NCBI GenBank assembly: GCA_002794775.1
Contig: NBAY01000089.1
Span: 1-64,000, forward strand
DNA: 64,000 nucleotides
Direction: 5' to 3'
Origin: Porodaedalea pini
Lineage: Eukaryota; Basidiomycota; Agaricomycetes; Hymenochaetales; Hymenochaetaceae
This document shows, in pieces, positions 30,515 to 42,979 of the stretch. Within the stretch, counting starts at the first letter, position 1. Each line of letters opens with the position of its first letter. The notes below the pieces were generated by a model. The model was not told the DNA's origin. It did not search any database and worked only from the letters and a program-made list of their open reading frames with translations. A program made the translations under genes and the position numbers.

Positions 30515-31345
30515 TGTAGCAATTAACCATCGCCTACGCGCCGGCCGAGTCTTTCTCCCTTCATTTACACTACTCCTTTGAATCCCTTTACCAGCCACTG
30601 AACATTACCATCTATTCATTCATAATCGGCGGCCAACTCTTTATTATAATTCTTGGTATGGACACGATCGGACGGACGGATGTCATACGAACTCGATCGG
30701 CACATGGACGACCAATTCTCGTGGGCACAGGTGGAAGGAATTAGGCGAGTTGGACAAGGACGTGGGATATGGTTGTGGAGTGGTGGGAGACGAGAGAGCA
30801 GGTTGGGCACTATAACATTGCTCCGTGACGGTCGGCTGCGTGATGTGCGCAGGCCGATCACCGACTCACCTTCACATCTGTTCACACAGACTCGGCCGAG
30901 TCTTGCACCACTTTCTCTGCTTCAGTTTAGTATAAATTCGCGGTAGTTTGTAGACGGAATAGAGACAGAGATAGGGAGACAAGTACAGAGATAGACAGTA
31001 CCCCTCTACCTCCATACAGCAGCAATCTACTACATGCAGTTCTACGCTCTACTCGCCCGACTCTCACTCTGAATCAGTACACTCCGACTCTACCACCGAC
31101 TCTCAGAACTCTGTCACCCAATCACTAAAAGCCCTCGGCCGCTGTCATAAGTGCCGACCCTAACCAGCCGAGTCTTGGTCCAATTGGAATCCCGCAGCTA
31201 TCCATATCGCCGAGTCTTCATATCTCAAACCTCGCTCTACTTAGGTTGTCCCTCTTGGTATACCGAGTCACCGCAGTCCCCCTTGGGTTAAACATGAGCG
31301 TTAGCCTGGATCACCCTTCGGATTAGAAGAGTCTGCACCCCTACA
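30515..31345 (+). repeat. 5' LTR of element G copy 2 (831 bp)
   Basis: TGTAGC...CCCTACA termini. A TATAAA box lies at 30931-30936 after TTCAGTTTAG, in the same context as in the other two LTRs of this family. It differs from the 3' LTR (56074-56892) at many sites, most of them CpG-derived, plus small indels. A primer-binding-like site follows at 31347-31370 (AGAGCCCACCACGAGGGGG), closely resembling that of element D. Confidence 0.85.
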
Positions 31346-31373
31346 CATTAGAGCCCACCACGAGGGGGACAAG

Positions 31374-33936
31374 GTGCCTCGCCTAAGTATCAGGTCGACG
31401 TCTGAAGCTCCTCGGTGCTCTATGCGCATACAGGCAAAGGTCCAGGAAGAACCAAGCAACCCACCACCACCACCCAGAGGACGAGGCCAAGGAAGACCAA
31501 GAGGACGCCCACTGGCCGCAGCCACCCTGCAAATATTACATGCTCCTAGAGAAGCATCATCGTCACCTTTTTGCCGATCCGGAATCGCCAACCCAGAAAA
31601 CACACCTCAGGACACTGAACAACAACAGCCACCCTCAGTAGCCGAACCAGAACCCACACAAGAACGAGGACGACCAGTCGAACCTAGAAGGATCCTACCT
31701 GATCTCATCGAAACTCCGCTATCACTTTGTATCCCAGGAAGTTTCATAACTGGCAACAGGTCTCATCTCAGCGTCGCCAGTACACCACTCAGTCGGCAGA
31801 CACAATGACCCAGGGGAACACCCGAAAGTGAGGAAAGGAACCCAGGCCTCGAAGGATACAGGAGTCTAACAAGGGAACGAAGTCGCTCCAGATCCGAGGA
31901 AGTAGTCAGGAAATTAGTATCACCAGGACCATGAGAATCGGCAACGCCGTATCGAAACCAGTCACTAGGATCGTTGTCACCCCAAAGGCCAGGATCACCA
32001 CTTAATTGGAACAGGCAAGCCATCAGAAGGCAACTCGATGAACCTCTGATCCAGACAGAAGGACCAATAGAAGGACCAACAGAACGAAACTCCGAACCTG
32101 TGAATACTATCCCCGACCAAGAAGAACGATCGACCCCGGGATCACCACAAACTTGGTCTGAGACATCAGAGAAAGAACTACCCCCACCAGCACCGCCACC
32201 AACTCCAGAAGGAATGGTGCCTGTCGCAATATTGAGAATTGCCGATCCCTACCCGGAAACTTGCCCTTCTACCCCGGAACAACCAGGAAGAACACCAACT
32301 CCACCCCCAAGAATACCTACACCGGCTCCGCCGAATTCCCATATCGTGGTGCCACCAATAGTCAGAGCAGTCATGGCCAATTCTGCCGCACAAGGATCAA
32401 GCCAAGGGCCTTCACATGCTCCACCAACAGTACCACCAGCACAACCCATGCCGAACATAGCAAATCCTCTCCCAGACCTCGCCAAGTCCAGAAATCTCCT
32501 GATCACCGGACCAAACCCTCCAGTTCCAGGAGCAACAATGCCGAACAGACACGACAAACAAGCACCAGCAATGAACGTAGATGTGGAACCAGAAGGGATC
32601 CCGCGATTCTTCGAAGAAGTCAACATATTGGGATCGAACACAGGGATCACTGAGCTACAGAAAATTAACTGGGCACGTTACTATGCACTGGTACACGAAG
32701 AGTTACTATGGTCGACTCTCCCACAGGCACGACAAAAGGATTTTGTGGCATTCAAAACAGCCGCCCTAGGCTTCTATCCAGTGGCAACGATAAGATACAC
32801 GTACAGGGATCTAATCAACTTTGTCGCCGAGAACTCCAACAAAGTTTTGATGAGCACGGCTGCCCTGGAAGAATATCATCGAAGCTTCATACGTATTACG
32901 TCATATCTGGTTCAAGAAGGAGTCATTTCAGAACTAGACCAAAAGCGGTTCTATCAAGAAGGTCTGAATCGGCTCACCAATAAGCATCTCGAACAACAGC
33001 TTTGGTAGGTTGACTTTCGACACCCAGCAGGTGTCCCCTGGGATATACCGGTTCTGTACAATGAGCTCGACCGACTTATAGCAGGAGGAGTCCTGGTGAC
33101 TGGCCCCAGTGCGCAGCAAGGCTATGCAGTACCACAGTATGGAACATTCGGGATACCCGCAGCACCTCCATACTTTACTCAGCAACATGTCGCTGCAGCA
33201 TCCGGACCATATACTCCGACCCCCATCAAACGAGAGGACTCAGAACTAAGCCTGCTCACACGTATGGTATCGGACTTACAAGCAGAAGTAAGGGATCTCT
33301 GGGGCGAAAGGAAGGAGGATTATCAAAGGCGAGACTATGAGGATCAGTACGCCCGAGAATGGCCATATGCCCCTAACGAACCACGGGATTACCAATGACC
33401 CGACAATTATGGATGACCACGTGAAGAGTACAGGGCACCACCGAGAGGCCCACCTCCAGCCAGAAATATGCAGGTAAGGAATACGGGACCCCGAACGTGT
33501 GCAATGTGCCACAGCACCGCACACCTATTCAGGGACTGTACAATCAGGGACATGCTACTGAACCAGTGACTATTGGCCTTGGATGTGCAAGAGATTTGTT
33601 GTGATGCCAGGAGGAACACGACTGCCGCCAGGACCTCAAGGCTCCTCTCTACTGGATCAAATGAATTTGTACTACCGAGACCACCCAAACGAAGTCCCTC
33701 CCAGAACGACTCTTCCAGTCGATATGACAGCACTACGAGACCCACCACCACACCAAATGGTGAACTTGTTTGATACGTACTATCCTGCCATATCAGGACC
33801 AAGTATGTATACGCCGACCCAGCCATGTAAGGAGGAAGCCCATATCAAAGAAATCCAGGACAAATATGTAGAGGAAGGAAGGAAGGAAGGTTCGACGATA
33901 CGGCAAATTCTCACAGCCAGCAGAGACAATTGGTGA
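31374..33936 (+). pseudogene. Gag of element G, copy 2
   Basis: A Pro/Arg-rich leader (RGRGQGRPRGRP) and a long Pro-rich region (to about 32560) precede the Gag core: GIPRFFEEVNILGSNTG and INWARYYALVHEELLWSTLP. A CCHC zinc knuckle, CAMCHSTAHLFRDC, is encoded at 33498-33539, which would bind the RNA genome. Stops interrupt the frame near 31806, 31932, 33006, 33397 and 33568; most are TGA where CGA is likely ancestral. The frame continues after the knuckle with MPGGTRLPPGPQGSSLLDQM. Gag-pol fusion or frameshift arrangement cannot be judged because of the decay. Confidence 0.75.
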
Positions 33937-34913
33937 GACTGGCAAATATAGGAAAAGTCAACTCTCCTTCACCTAAGTGTATGACAAAACCAATGAAAGA
34001 ACAAGAGGGACGTGAACCAGCTATGGACTCAGGCGTACCGGAAACTGAAACAGACAAAGGAAAGGAGAAAGAATCGGCCGAGCCCAGAACAATCGAAGAA
34101 ACAATACCAGACTATCTACCACCGAGCAAGCCTACGCAAGTCCATGTAGCACCACCACGGGAAAGGACGGAACCAAAGCCTGGACATCCCAACCCAACAG
34201 TAGACATACAGAGGCCTCAGTTCAAATACAGCACACCGGCTAACAACCCTGCAATGGTCGATGCAGTGTTTCGCCGATTCTTGGATTCCACGGTGTCAAT
34301 ATCAGGTCGAGAATTGTTGGCAACCTTGCCGGAAGTCAGACAAAAGTGCAAGGATATGATAACGGCAAAGCGAAGTCCAATAAACCTTGAAGATGAAGGC
34401 ATGGCCATGTACTCGGTAGGACCCAGGCCAGGATCACCAGACGAGACAACAGAAAGGGAACCAGTCGCACCAGCAACTGTACCAATTCGAGTTGTCAATG
34501 TATGGCTGGACAGAAAAGTCGAGGTAGAAGGACTACTCGACACTGGAGCTTCATTCATCAGACTCTCGCAGGACGTGTGGAAACATCTAGGATCGCCAAC
34601 TCTGAACAACGAACGAATCACTATTGAAACAGCAGACGCATCTAGGACCCAATCGCTCGGACTAATACCACAACTCAGGATAGGACTCGGAGGATTCTTG
34701 GTACTTGTACAAGCACAAGTCATACATCCAGCACCGTTCGATATCCTACTCAGCCGACCATTCCTCGCACACTGCAAGGCTCGGCTCATGGATATAGACA
34801 TTGACAACCAGGTACTGGAACTAATCCACCTGGTAACGGAAGAAGATATAACAGTTCCGACCCGAGAACAAACACGACAAAAGCCATCAGTGAAGGAGGA
34901 TGAGGATTTTTGA
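33930..34913 (+). CDS. Protease region of element G pol, copy 2 (open for 327 aa)
   Basis: The frame encodes a charged leader and then the aspartic protease core: VEVEGLLDTGASFIRLSQDV holds the D-T/S-G active-site motif, followed by ILLSRPFLAHCKARL, the second conserved part of the fold (the I-L-G-like strand). The stop at 34911 lies where the frame joins the RT leader. In copy 3 the DTG reads DTR. This piece is unbroken, but the pol on either side is not. Confidence 0.75.
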   Translation: MVRLANIGKVNSPSPKCMTKPMKEQEGREPAMDSGVPETETDKGKEKESAEPRTIEETIPDYLPPSKPTQVHVAPPRERTEPKPGHPNPTVDIQRPQFKYSTPANNPAMVDAVFRRFLDSTVSISGRELLATLPEVRQKCKDMITAKRSPINLEDEGMAMYSVGPRPGSPDETTEREPVAPATVPIRVVNVWLDRKVEVEGLLDTGASFIRLSQDVWKHLGSPTLNNERITIETADASRTQSLGLIPQLRIGLGGFLVLVQAQVIHPAPFDILLSRPFLAHCKARLMDIDIDNQVLELIHLVTEEDITVPTREQTRQKPSVKEDEDF

Positions 34914-34972
34914 TAGTCAATGAATCAGTATCAAATTGACGAGATGAACTAGAAACGCAACCGTGTTATACC

Positions 34973-37962
34973 ATGGATACCCCGGAGTCAAACGCAGTAC
35001 ATATTTCTTTTGACAGGCAGTCTATTGAAATCACCATCACGGAAAAAGGAGGCATAAAAACAAAACAAAATACGGAAAACAACAAAACCCGAACAAACGA
35101 TGCAACAGGACTATTCTCTATTAATCACCCTTACGATAACGAATCTCTAATTCCTCAAACAAGTCAAACTCGCCGAACAACTCAGCCTTTCTACAAATAC
35201 AAGAAGGTCGCCGATTGTATAAAGCCGGTTCCAACCACACTCCCCGAAGAATACCAAATCACCAGAACGCTGCACCCCGATCCTCTAAAAGACCTTCCGG
35301 AACTACCAACCCATCTGCCACCATTCTCACCTGGGAAGCAACTCACACATGAACAATACAATGAAATGGACATAGACCCAGCCAGATTCCTACTCCCTGA
35401 AGAAAAGGATCTCGCATGGTGGGTTATTCAGACACAGGAAATGGCTTTCACGTGGGACGAAACAGAAAAGGGCGCACTCGACTATGACTACTTCGCTCCA
35501 GTTCTTATCCCAACCATCGAACATATTCCATGGGTACTGAAGAATATTCCCATCCCACCAGGGATATTTGACAAGGTCATCACAATCATCAAAGACAAAA
35601 TCATGTCCGGTGTATACAAACCATCAAACTTGTCGTACCGATGTAACACCAACCGGTTCGTTGGGCACGGAACAAGTGGAACACACGCGATGTACGTCAC
35701 AAAGTCGAAGAGCCTCGACTCGGCAATCGAGCAAAGCGGTACACCCGGATTGGCGGTAATTACCCGAACACGGAACGCACGCAATGACCGGATCGCACGC
35801 ATCAGCTACTCGGACCAACCCTGGTGCACTTATCTGTGTGCATGTCCACTCGACCCTGCCAAAGGTTCGTTCATTTGCCTTTGTCTAACGAACATGCAGC
35901 AGCCCGGCATTGGTCGTTCCGGCTCCGTACAAAGGGTCCCGAAGCTCACCGACACTATGCCAAGTCAACACACGCCGTCCCCGCCTTTCAGTAGTTCGGA
36001 TTGTGGAGCCGCTCAAAGGAACACTCAGGAGGCTCAGTGGTAGGACAATAGAGGACTCGTCTTATTTTATTTTGCCTTTCATGTTTACGCAGGACACTTG
36101 TTTAGTATTTATAGAGCGCTGAATGTTGTAGATAGAACAGCAATTCCACCCCCGAGTTTCGACACCTAACTTCATGTGTTATCTCTCAGGACTGTCTCTA
36201 GGTACGCCTCGGTGCCTCAGTGACTCAAATCGCTCACCTCGACTTTGTTTTATTCGCGCTGCGCCCATTGCGCTCGTTCTGTCCGTTCCGTCCTTACCTT
36301 GTTTCGCTTCGTTCTCGTTATCTCGACTTTGATTCCCTCTCGTCTCTTATCTTCTGAATTAAGTCCCATATCTCGCCCCGCTCTCTGGTACTCCAGATGA
36401 CGTCTGTTGAGCACAGGGACCAGCTGTCCATCCCAAGGACAATCCTGCTCCGAGAAGTCGCACTAGTATTAGCGCGTCTCCGTGTCTTCCGACACAGCCA
36501 CCAACGATCCCCCACACATCTCAAGCACTCCGCCGGCACTACGCTTAGAACACTTCCCTACTAGTACGCTTTGCCGATTCCGTTGCCCCTGACACACCGG
36601 AACGCACGCAACCCGAATCCTGCGATCTGGAACCCACGGAACTCGACCGGAATGAGGGTATTGACCCACTAGACACGTCTCCCTCGAACTCAATCATCTG
36701 ATTCCTATTCACTAACAACCGGAACTCAGTATTATCACCGATCCAGGTGGTTCTGAGTAGTAAAGAAGGACGGAAAGTCGCTGAGAATAGTCCACGACCT
36801 TCAACCGCTAAACGCAGTCACAATACGAGATCCATTGGTACCGTATCCAACAGAACACATCGCCGAGTCTTTCGGTGGCCAATCCTGCTATACAACCTTG
36901 GACTTATTCGTAGTGTTCGACCAAAGGAAACTCGCCATATGAAGTAGGGACATAACGACATTCCAGACGCCACTAGGAGCATTCCGACTCACATTGATTC
37001 CCATGGGGTATACGAACTCCCAGAAAATCATGCACACCGATGTCACATTCATCCTGAAGGACGAAATCCCAGACGTGGTGTTCCCATACATTGACGATGT
37101 ACCCATAAAAGGACCGGCTACACGATATGAGCTACAGGATGGATCATACGAGACCATCCCTGAAAATTCAGGAATCCGCCGATTCATATGGGAACACCTA
37201 AATGACATCAACCGAGTCCTCCAAAGGTTCAAAGTGGTTGGAGCGACTCTGTCCGGGAAAAAGTTGGTACTCGCTGCACCTGAAGCTGTGATAGTCGGCC
37301 ATACCTGCAACTACTCAGGACGAGTCCCAGATGAAGCACGAGTCCAAAAAGTCATTGACTGGCCTCCTTGTGAAGACATTACCAATGTCCGATCGTTCCT
37401 TGGGACTGCAGGAGTTCTCAGGCATTTTATCAATGACTTTGCTCAGTTGGCATATGATCTGAACCGACTCACCGGAAAGGACATCCCCTTCTCATTCGGA
37501 AAACTCAAACAGCGATTGATGGAACAACTTAAGAAGGCAGTCGCTGAATCTGGAGCCATCAGGCCGATCAACTACAAATGTGGGAGACTGGTCCACCTTT
37601 GCATAGATTCATCTATTCGAGGATACAGAGCAATTCTCCTACAGATCGGAGAAAATGGAGAACAATTCCCAGCCCGTTTTATGTCTGCAACCTGGAACGA
37701 GAGGGAACAGAACTACTCACAGCCAAAAGTAGAACTGTTCGGCCTCATGAGGGCCCTCCATGATGCACGAATCTACTTAATAGGACTGGACCACTTCTAC
37801 ATTGAAGTCGATGCCAAGTACATTAAAGGCATGATCAACAACCCAGATATCCAGCCAAATCCGACGATCAACCGGTGGATTGCTGGAATCTTATTGTTCC
37901 ACTTCACGATTATCCATGTACCAGGCACTCGGCATACAGGCCCAGATGGACTCAGTCGATGA
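34973..37962 (+). pseudogene. Reverse transcriptase and RNase H of element G, split by a solo LTR
   Basis: The RT leader (YKYKKVADCIKPVPTTLPEE; ILLP-like FLLPEEKDLAWWVIQTQEMA) runs to PSNLSYR at 35641. It resumes at 36742 after the inserted LTR with VVKKDGKSLRIVHDLQPLNA in mixed frames. The catalytic box is FPYIDDVPIKGP, typical of the basidiomycete Ty3 group. RNase H follows: LVHLCIDSSIRGYRAILLQI, NYSQPKVELFGLMRAL and HFYIEVDAKYIKGM, then the tether HVPGTRHTGPDGLSR. A stop at 37960 is TGA where copy 1 has CGA. Any ORF that continues past 35641 into the inserted LTR is an artefact. Confidence 0.85.
35642..36737 (+). mobile_element. Solo LTR, family F, in the RT gene (1,096 bp)
   Basis: Starts TGTAACACCAACCGG and ends CAGTATTATCA. 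CCGA precedes (35638-35641) and follows (36738-36741) it: a 4-bp target duplication. Its length is identical to the copy at 40493-41588. It interrupts RT between the fingers and the palm. Confidence 0.9.
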
Positions 37963-39525
37963 AAGCGAGCAGACACCGACCCTCCAGATGACGAAAACTA
38001 TGAGGAATGGATCGACAACCAGTATGCTTTCATATTTGTAGCATACACTGGAGACATTCCTCCCGCTGCCGACCCTCCCACCATTCCCTGGACAGCCGCA
38101 GCAGAATCGGCCAATCAAGAGTTGATAAAAATCAAGGAGTTTCTCAGCGACCCAAAGAAACCAGAAGACATGACAGACAACAAATTTTGACACTTCGTAA
38201 CAAATGCAACTCGGTTTTTTGTTGCAGATGGACAACTCTGGAGGAAACGATACTCGGGACCACACCAACTCATACTCACACGAGATCGCCGATTCTCAGT
38301 CATGCAGTCAGCACACAACGACCTGGGACACAAAGGATTCTTTTCAGTACAACTACAAATCCATGATCGATTTTGGTGGCCCATGATGAGTTCCAACATA
38401 CATTGGTTCCTGAAGACATGTCACTTGTGCCAGACTCAGCAATTCACTCACGTACGAATCCTGCCGAATGTTCCAACACCAGCGCCACTATTCGCCAGGG
38501 TACACATAGATGTGATGCTCATGCCCAAATCAGGGGGATTCAGGTATATCGTCCAGGCAAGAGACTCGCTCACAGGCTACCCGGAATTCTGACTCTTACG
38601 CGCTGATAACTTGAGATCGATCGCCAACTTCATATTTCAAGACATCATATGTCGATGGGGTTACAAACACGAGATCGTATCAGACAACGGTCCATCATTC
38701 AACGGCGAAGTAATCAAGATGTTGGCAAGATACGGAGTCCACAATATCCAAATCTCCCCTTATAACTCAAGAGCAAACAGAATTGTAGAGCGGCGCCACA
38801 GGGACCTTCAGGAAACACTGATGAAACTTGCTGGGAATGACGAAGCTCGATGGTCACAACACGCATACCATGCCATATGGGTGGAGAGGATCATGATTCA
38901 GAAAGCAACGGGATATTCGCCATACTACATGGTCCATGGAGTCCAGCCGATTCTTCCATTCGACCTGGCTGAACAAATGTACATGTCACCAGTATATACA
39001 TTGAAGGTATCACAAGCAGAACTACTCGCTGCACGGGCAAGAGCACTCCAGCGTTGACCAGAAGACTTGAAATGAGTACACTCGGCAGTCATGCGTGCTC
39101 GCTTCAAATCAATCCAGCAATTTGAAAAACACTACCAAAACATGATCCGAGACTATGACTTTAGTCCTGGAGCCCTGGTTCTGGTTTGAAACTCAAGAAT
39201 CAACACGGAACTAAGCAGGAAAGCCAAACCCAAATACCTCGGACCGATGGTAGTTGTTCGCCGAACAACTGGAGGATCGTACATACTCGCAGAACTCATG
39301 GGCGCAGTCTCGGCACTACGATACACAGCATTCAGAGTCATCCCGTACCACCCCCGAGCAAACATATCAACCCCAGTCACCCAGATAGTGGAGCAAACCA
39401 ACTCAGAACTCGACGATCTAGCCAACAAACATTCAAAAATCGAAGGGGAGGAGCTAGGTGCCAAGGATCGGCCACAACCAACAGAAATCCTCGACACCGA
39501 CTCTGGAACCAAATCTGAATCATGA
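37963..39525 (+). pseudogene. Integrase and Pol C-terminus of element G, copy 2
   Basis: The same domains as copy 1: HHCC zinc finger (HNDLGHKGFF...TCHLCQ), then the DDE core with HIDVML, VSDNGPSF and RIVERRHRDL, and the beta-barrel tail YTAFRVIPYHPRANISTPVT. Four stops have CGA at the same place in copy 1 (37960, 38188, 38590, 39056; a fifth, TGA at 39072, matches ACGAG), so they arose by C to T change at CpG. The frame is otherwise conserved and retains the A missing in copy 1. Confidence 0.85.
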
Positions 39526-39742
39526 TACCCCTCATTCTCCTTAATATTCATACTCATGCCATCTCCTTTCACACACTGAACCCCTACTCTCAAACTTTGA
39601 AACCACAAAATCCATGAAAAACAATACTGTACCGAGCCTTGAAGGAAAAAGCCGAGTCTTATACTTTCATCGTAAAGCACAGTGTAACGCGGTACCAACC
39701 ATAGACTAAATTCATCCTAATAAATAACATCCAATCTACTCT

Positions 39743-42507
39743 CTATTTCCTCCCTTTTCCTTTTCCTTTCCTCTTCTTCTCCTTTTCCTCTTTCTCCTCC
39801 TGTTCCTGAACGGTCCGATAGTTAATAAAAGATTCCTTGTCAAGGAACGGCATAGGCGGCATCCAATCCTCAACCTCCTCGTATTCACCGAGACGACGCG
39901 TGAGCTCCTCGACACGAGCCTCATATGCCTCAAGATGACGACGGACGGTGGCCTGGCATTTGCGAATCGACACACAAGACTCAGCAACATTCCTAGCCAA
40001 TGCCCCGACCAGAACGTCGATGGAAGCCGCGTCTGAGTAGTCGGGCATGTCGCCAAACTGCCAGACTGCGCCGCCGATACCGATTGGGTCCGCCATGGAG
40101 AGCACAAGAGGAGCGAGCTGGGTACCACCATGCTGCCTGCGGAACCGATTGAAGACACAGCGCGCCTTGTTCCACGAACAGCAAGTGCACCGCCGACTCT
40201 TGGGGACACCGTCGCATGACGCGCCCGCGACAATACAAGTGTCGCAGGCGAGGGCGAACTGAACAGTCCGCCCTAGGTGTACCCCACCTCCGAGCAAATC
40301 TGGGTCTGGACCATCAGAGACGGCCTCTTTGGGCTTCGCGTCTCTCGCAGAAGATGCACCTGCAGCGCGCAGAACCTTGGACGGACCAGGACAGGAAGGG
40401 CCTTTGTCGCCGCTGGATTCAACCAAAACCGGCTTTTGCTTCATCCCAGGCTTCATAGGAGGGATATTGTTCATCACCGCCTCAGGACGCGCTGTAACAC
40501 CAACTGGTTCGTTGGGCACAGAACGAGCGGAACGCATGTGATATACGTCACGAAGTCGAAGAGCCTCGACTCAGCAATCGAGCAAAGCGGTACACCCGGA
40601 TCGGCGGTAATTACCCGAACACGGAACGCACGCAATGACCGGATCGCACGCATCAGCTACTCGGACCAACCCCGGTGCACTTATCTGTGCACGTGTCCTC
40701 CCAACCCTGCCAAAGGTTCGTTCATTTGCCTTTGTCTAACAAACATGTGCCAGCCCGGCATTGGTCGTTCTGGCTCCGTACAAAGGATCCCGAAGCTCAC
40801 CGACGCTACACCAAGTCAACACACGCCGTCCCCGCCTTTCAGTAGTTTGGATCATGGAGCCGCTCAAAGGAACACTCAGGAGGCTCAGTGGTAGGACAAT
40901 AGAGGACTCGTCTTATTTTATTTTGCCTTTCATGTTTACACAGGACACTTGTTTAGTATTTATAGAGCGCTGAATGTTGTAGATAGAACAGCAATTCCAC
41001 CCCCGAGTTTCGACACCTAACTTCATGTGTTATCTCTCAGGACTGTCTCTAGGTACGCCTCGGTGCCTCAGTGACTCAAATCGCTCACCTCGACTTCATT
41101 TTATTCGCGTTGCGCTCGTTGCGCTCATTCCATCTGTTCCATCTTTGCCTCGTTCCGCTTCGTTCTCATTACCTCGACTTTGATTCCCTCTCGTCTCTTA
41201 TCTTCTGAATTAAGTCCCATATCTCGCCCCGCTCTCTGGTACTCCAGCCGACGTCTGTTGAGCACAGGGACTAGCTGTCCATCCTGAGGACAATCCCGCT
41301 CCAAGAAGTCGCACTAGTATTAGCGCGTCTCTGTGTCTTCTGACACAGCCACCGACAATCCCCCACACATCTCGAGCGCTCCGCCGGCGCTACGCTTCGA
41401 ATACTTCCCTACTAGTACGCTTCGCCGATTCCGTTGCCCCTGACACACCGGAATGCACGCAACCTGAATCCTGCAATCTGGAACCCATGGAACTCGACCG
41501 GAACGAGGGTATTGACCCACTAGACACGTCTCCCTCGAACTCAATCATCTGATTCCCATTCACTAACAACCGGAACTCAGTATTATCAGCACGCGCAAAC
41601 CACCAACCTACACGGGAAACAATCAACCATGAAGATCGGGATTGGCACAGAAAAGAGAACTCGCCTTTGCCACCTCATGCTGTACCTTTGTGGATGAGGT
41701 GCTTCCACCGACTGTCGAAGGATTGGCTTTTACAGACCCAGCCGGCACAGCCAGGAAAGGAGAGGCGGAGGTCCTGTAAGGGGGCGCAGCAGGCCCACCA
41801 GGACCTCGACAAGACACGGCACTTGCATCCGAGCCAGCCCGAGGCAACGACGCGGGAGAGACGACTTCCCTGCTTTCTGCACCCGAATGCGCGAGGACAG
41901 GATGAGGGCGAGGCTGATGCGTACGCGACCCATGACGAGGCGAAGGTGGGACCAACTGAGTAGGCACGGAAGGGCTCGGTTTCTACAACAAATCAGCAAG
42001 TACAACACAAAAAAAAAAACAATTACTCACAGCAGACGAAATTGGCAGAGGAGGGCCGACCATACGATAGAGCCGTCCCTGGAGCTCCTCATCAGTCACA
42101 GCAGGATACAGCGTGCATAGCGACTCGTGCACGCCCCTCAGTTTTGCCGTGCGCTCCTCCTGTTCCCGGGCCTGTTTCACCTCCAGGAGCGCCCTATGCT
42201 CGACCCAAAATTGCGCCTCTTGCACAGCCTGCCTGGCATGCTCGGTGTCCTCACGCGCCCGACGCTCTACCCTCTCCTTGGCCTCAGCAGCAGCGCGCGC
42301 ACGCTCAGCAGCAACGCGCTCGTGTTTATACTTACGCTCGGCCACCTTCTCCTCCTCATCAGCAATAAGGGACCAGAGACGCTTGGGCAGCGTCTCCTCA
42401 GTCGCGTTCTCCACCGCCTCCTCGAACTCGGTCTGGAACACGTCCAGAAGGACGTCCATCGTGGTAAAAGAAGGGTGGGTGGCCTTTGCACACTCGGAAA
42501 CACCATC
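39743..42507 (-). pseudogene. Antisense accessory gene of element G, copy 2, 3' part
   Basis: This contains the end of exon 2, exon 3 and exon 4 of the antisense gene. The coiled coil (ERVAAERARAAAEAKERVER) is better preserved than in copy 1. Exon 4 reads open for over 230 aa. It includes the cysteine cluster from CDTC to NKARC with the spacing C-x2-C-x6-C-x8-C-x2-C-x6-C. Introns match copy 1. A solo LTR (40493-41588) splits exon 4 near its start, and the KDZ transposon splits exon 2 at 42507, so the 5' part lies at 52984-53482. Confidence 0.6.
40493..41588 (+). mobile_element. Solo LTR, family F, in the antisense gene (1,096 bp)
   Basis: TGTAACACC...TATTATCA, same length as the copy in RT. 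GCGC (40489-40492) and GCAC (41589-41592) flank it: a 4-bp duplication with one CpG-type change. Copy 1 is uninterrupted at this place (about 12236), giving the empty site. Confidence 0.9.
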
Positions 42508-42979
42508 CACCTAAGGTACATATACCCCAGAATCTAATTAGAGGGGTTACTGCTCCCCTGTAGTCCCTCTAATTAGGTGGTTTTCGGGTTTCTCTCACTT
42601 ACTGAGCTCAATACTGAGCTGAATTATAGGACTTTGTGACCGGGGACCTAACCACCAGCAACCATGACCCGCCGGTCGCCGGCGACGCGCGTCGCCTGCT
42701 AAATGTGGTATAGCCGGGTCCTTCCTCATCACGCGCATCGATCACACATCGACGCGCGTCGTCAAACACCCGAGCTCATCGTGCCGCACGATGAGCTCAA
42801 CTAGCTCACTCAATTCCTAACCAATTTACTTCATTTTTTTTGCATTAATTAGATAAAATTATGTACTATATTATAATTCAAATACAAAAATATTATACAG
42901 GCTATATATGAGAGAAAAGCGAGTTGGCATGCAGCCGACTCTTACCAACACCCGCCAACGCCATCCGATGCCGCCCTGC
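42508..42979 (+). repeat. Left TIR of the KDZ element (472 bp)
   Basis: Reverse complement of 52512-52983. It contains a subterminal imperfect palindrome built on CTAATTAGAGGG (about 42530-42575) and a hairpin GAGCTCATCGTGC/GCACGATGAGCTC (about 42773-42800), plausible transposase-binding structures. Confidence 0.9.

Noticed and set aside
35642..36043. The 356-aa ORF that begins in RT at 34973 and runs to 36043.
   Set aside because: Everything after 35641 is inserted solo-LTR sequence read by chance in frame.
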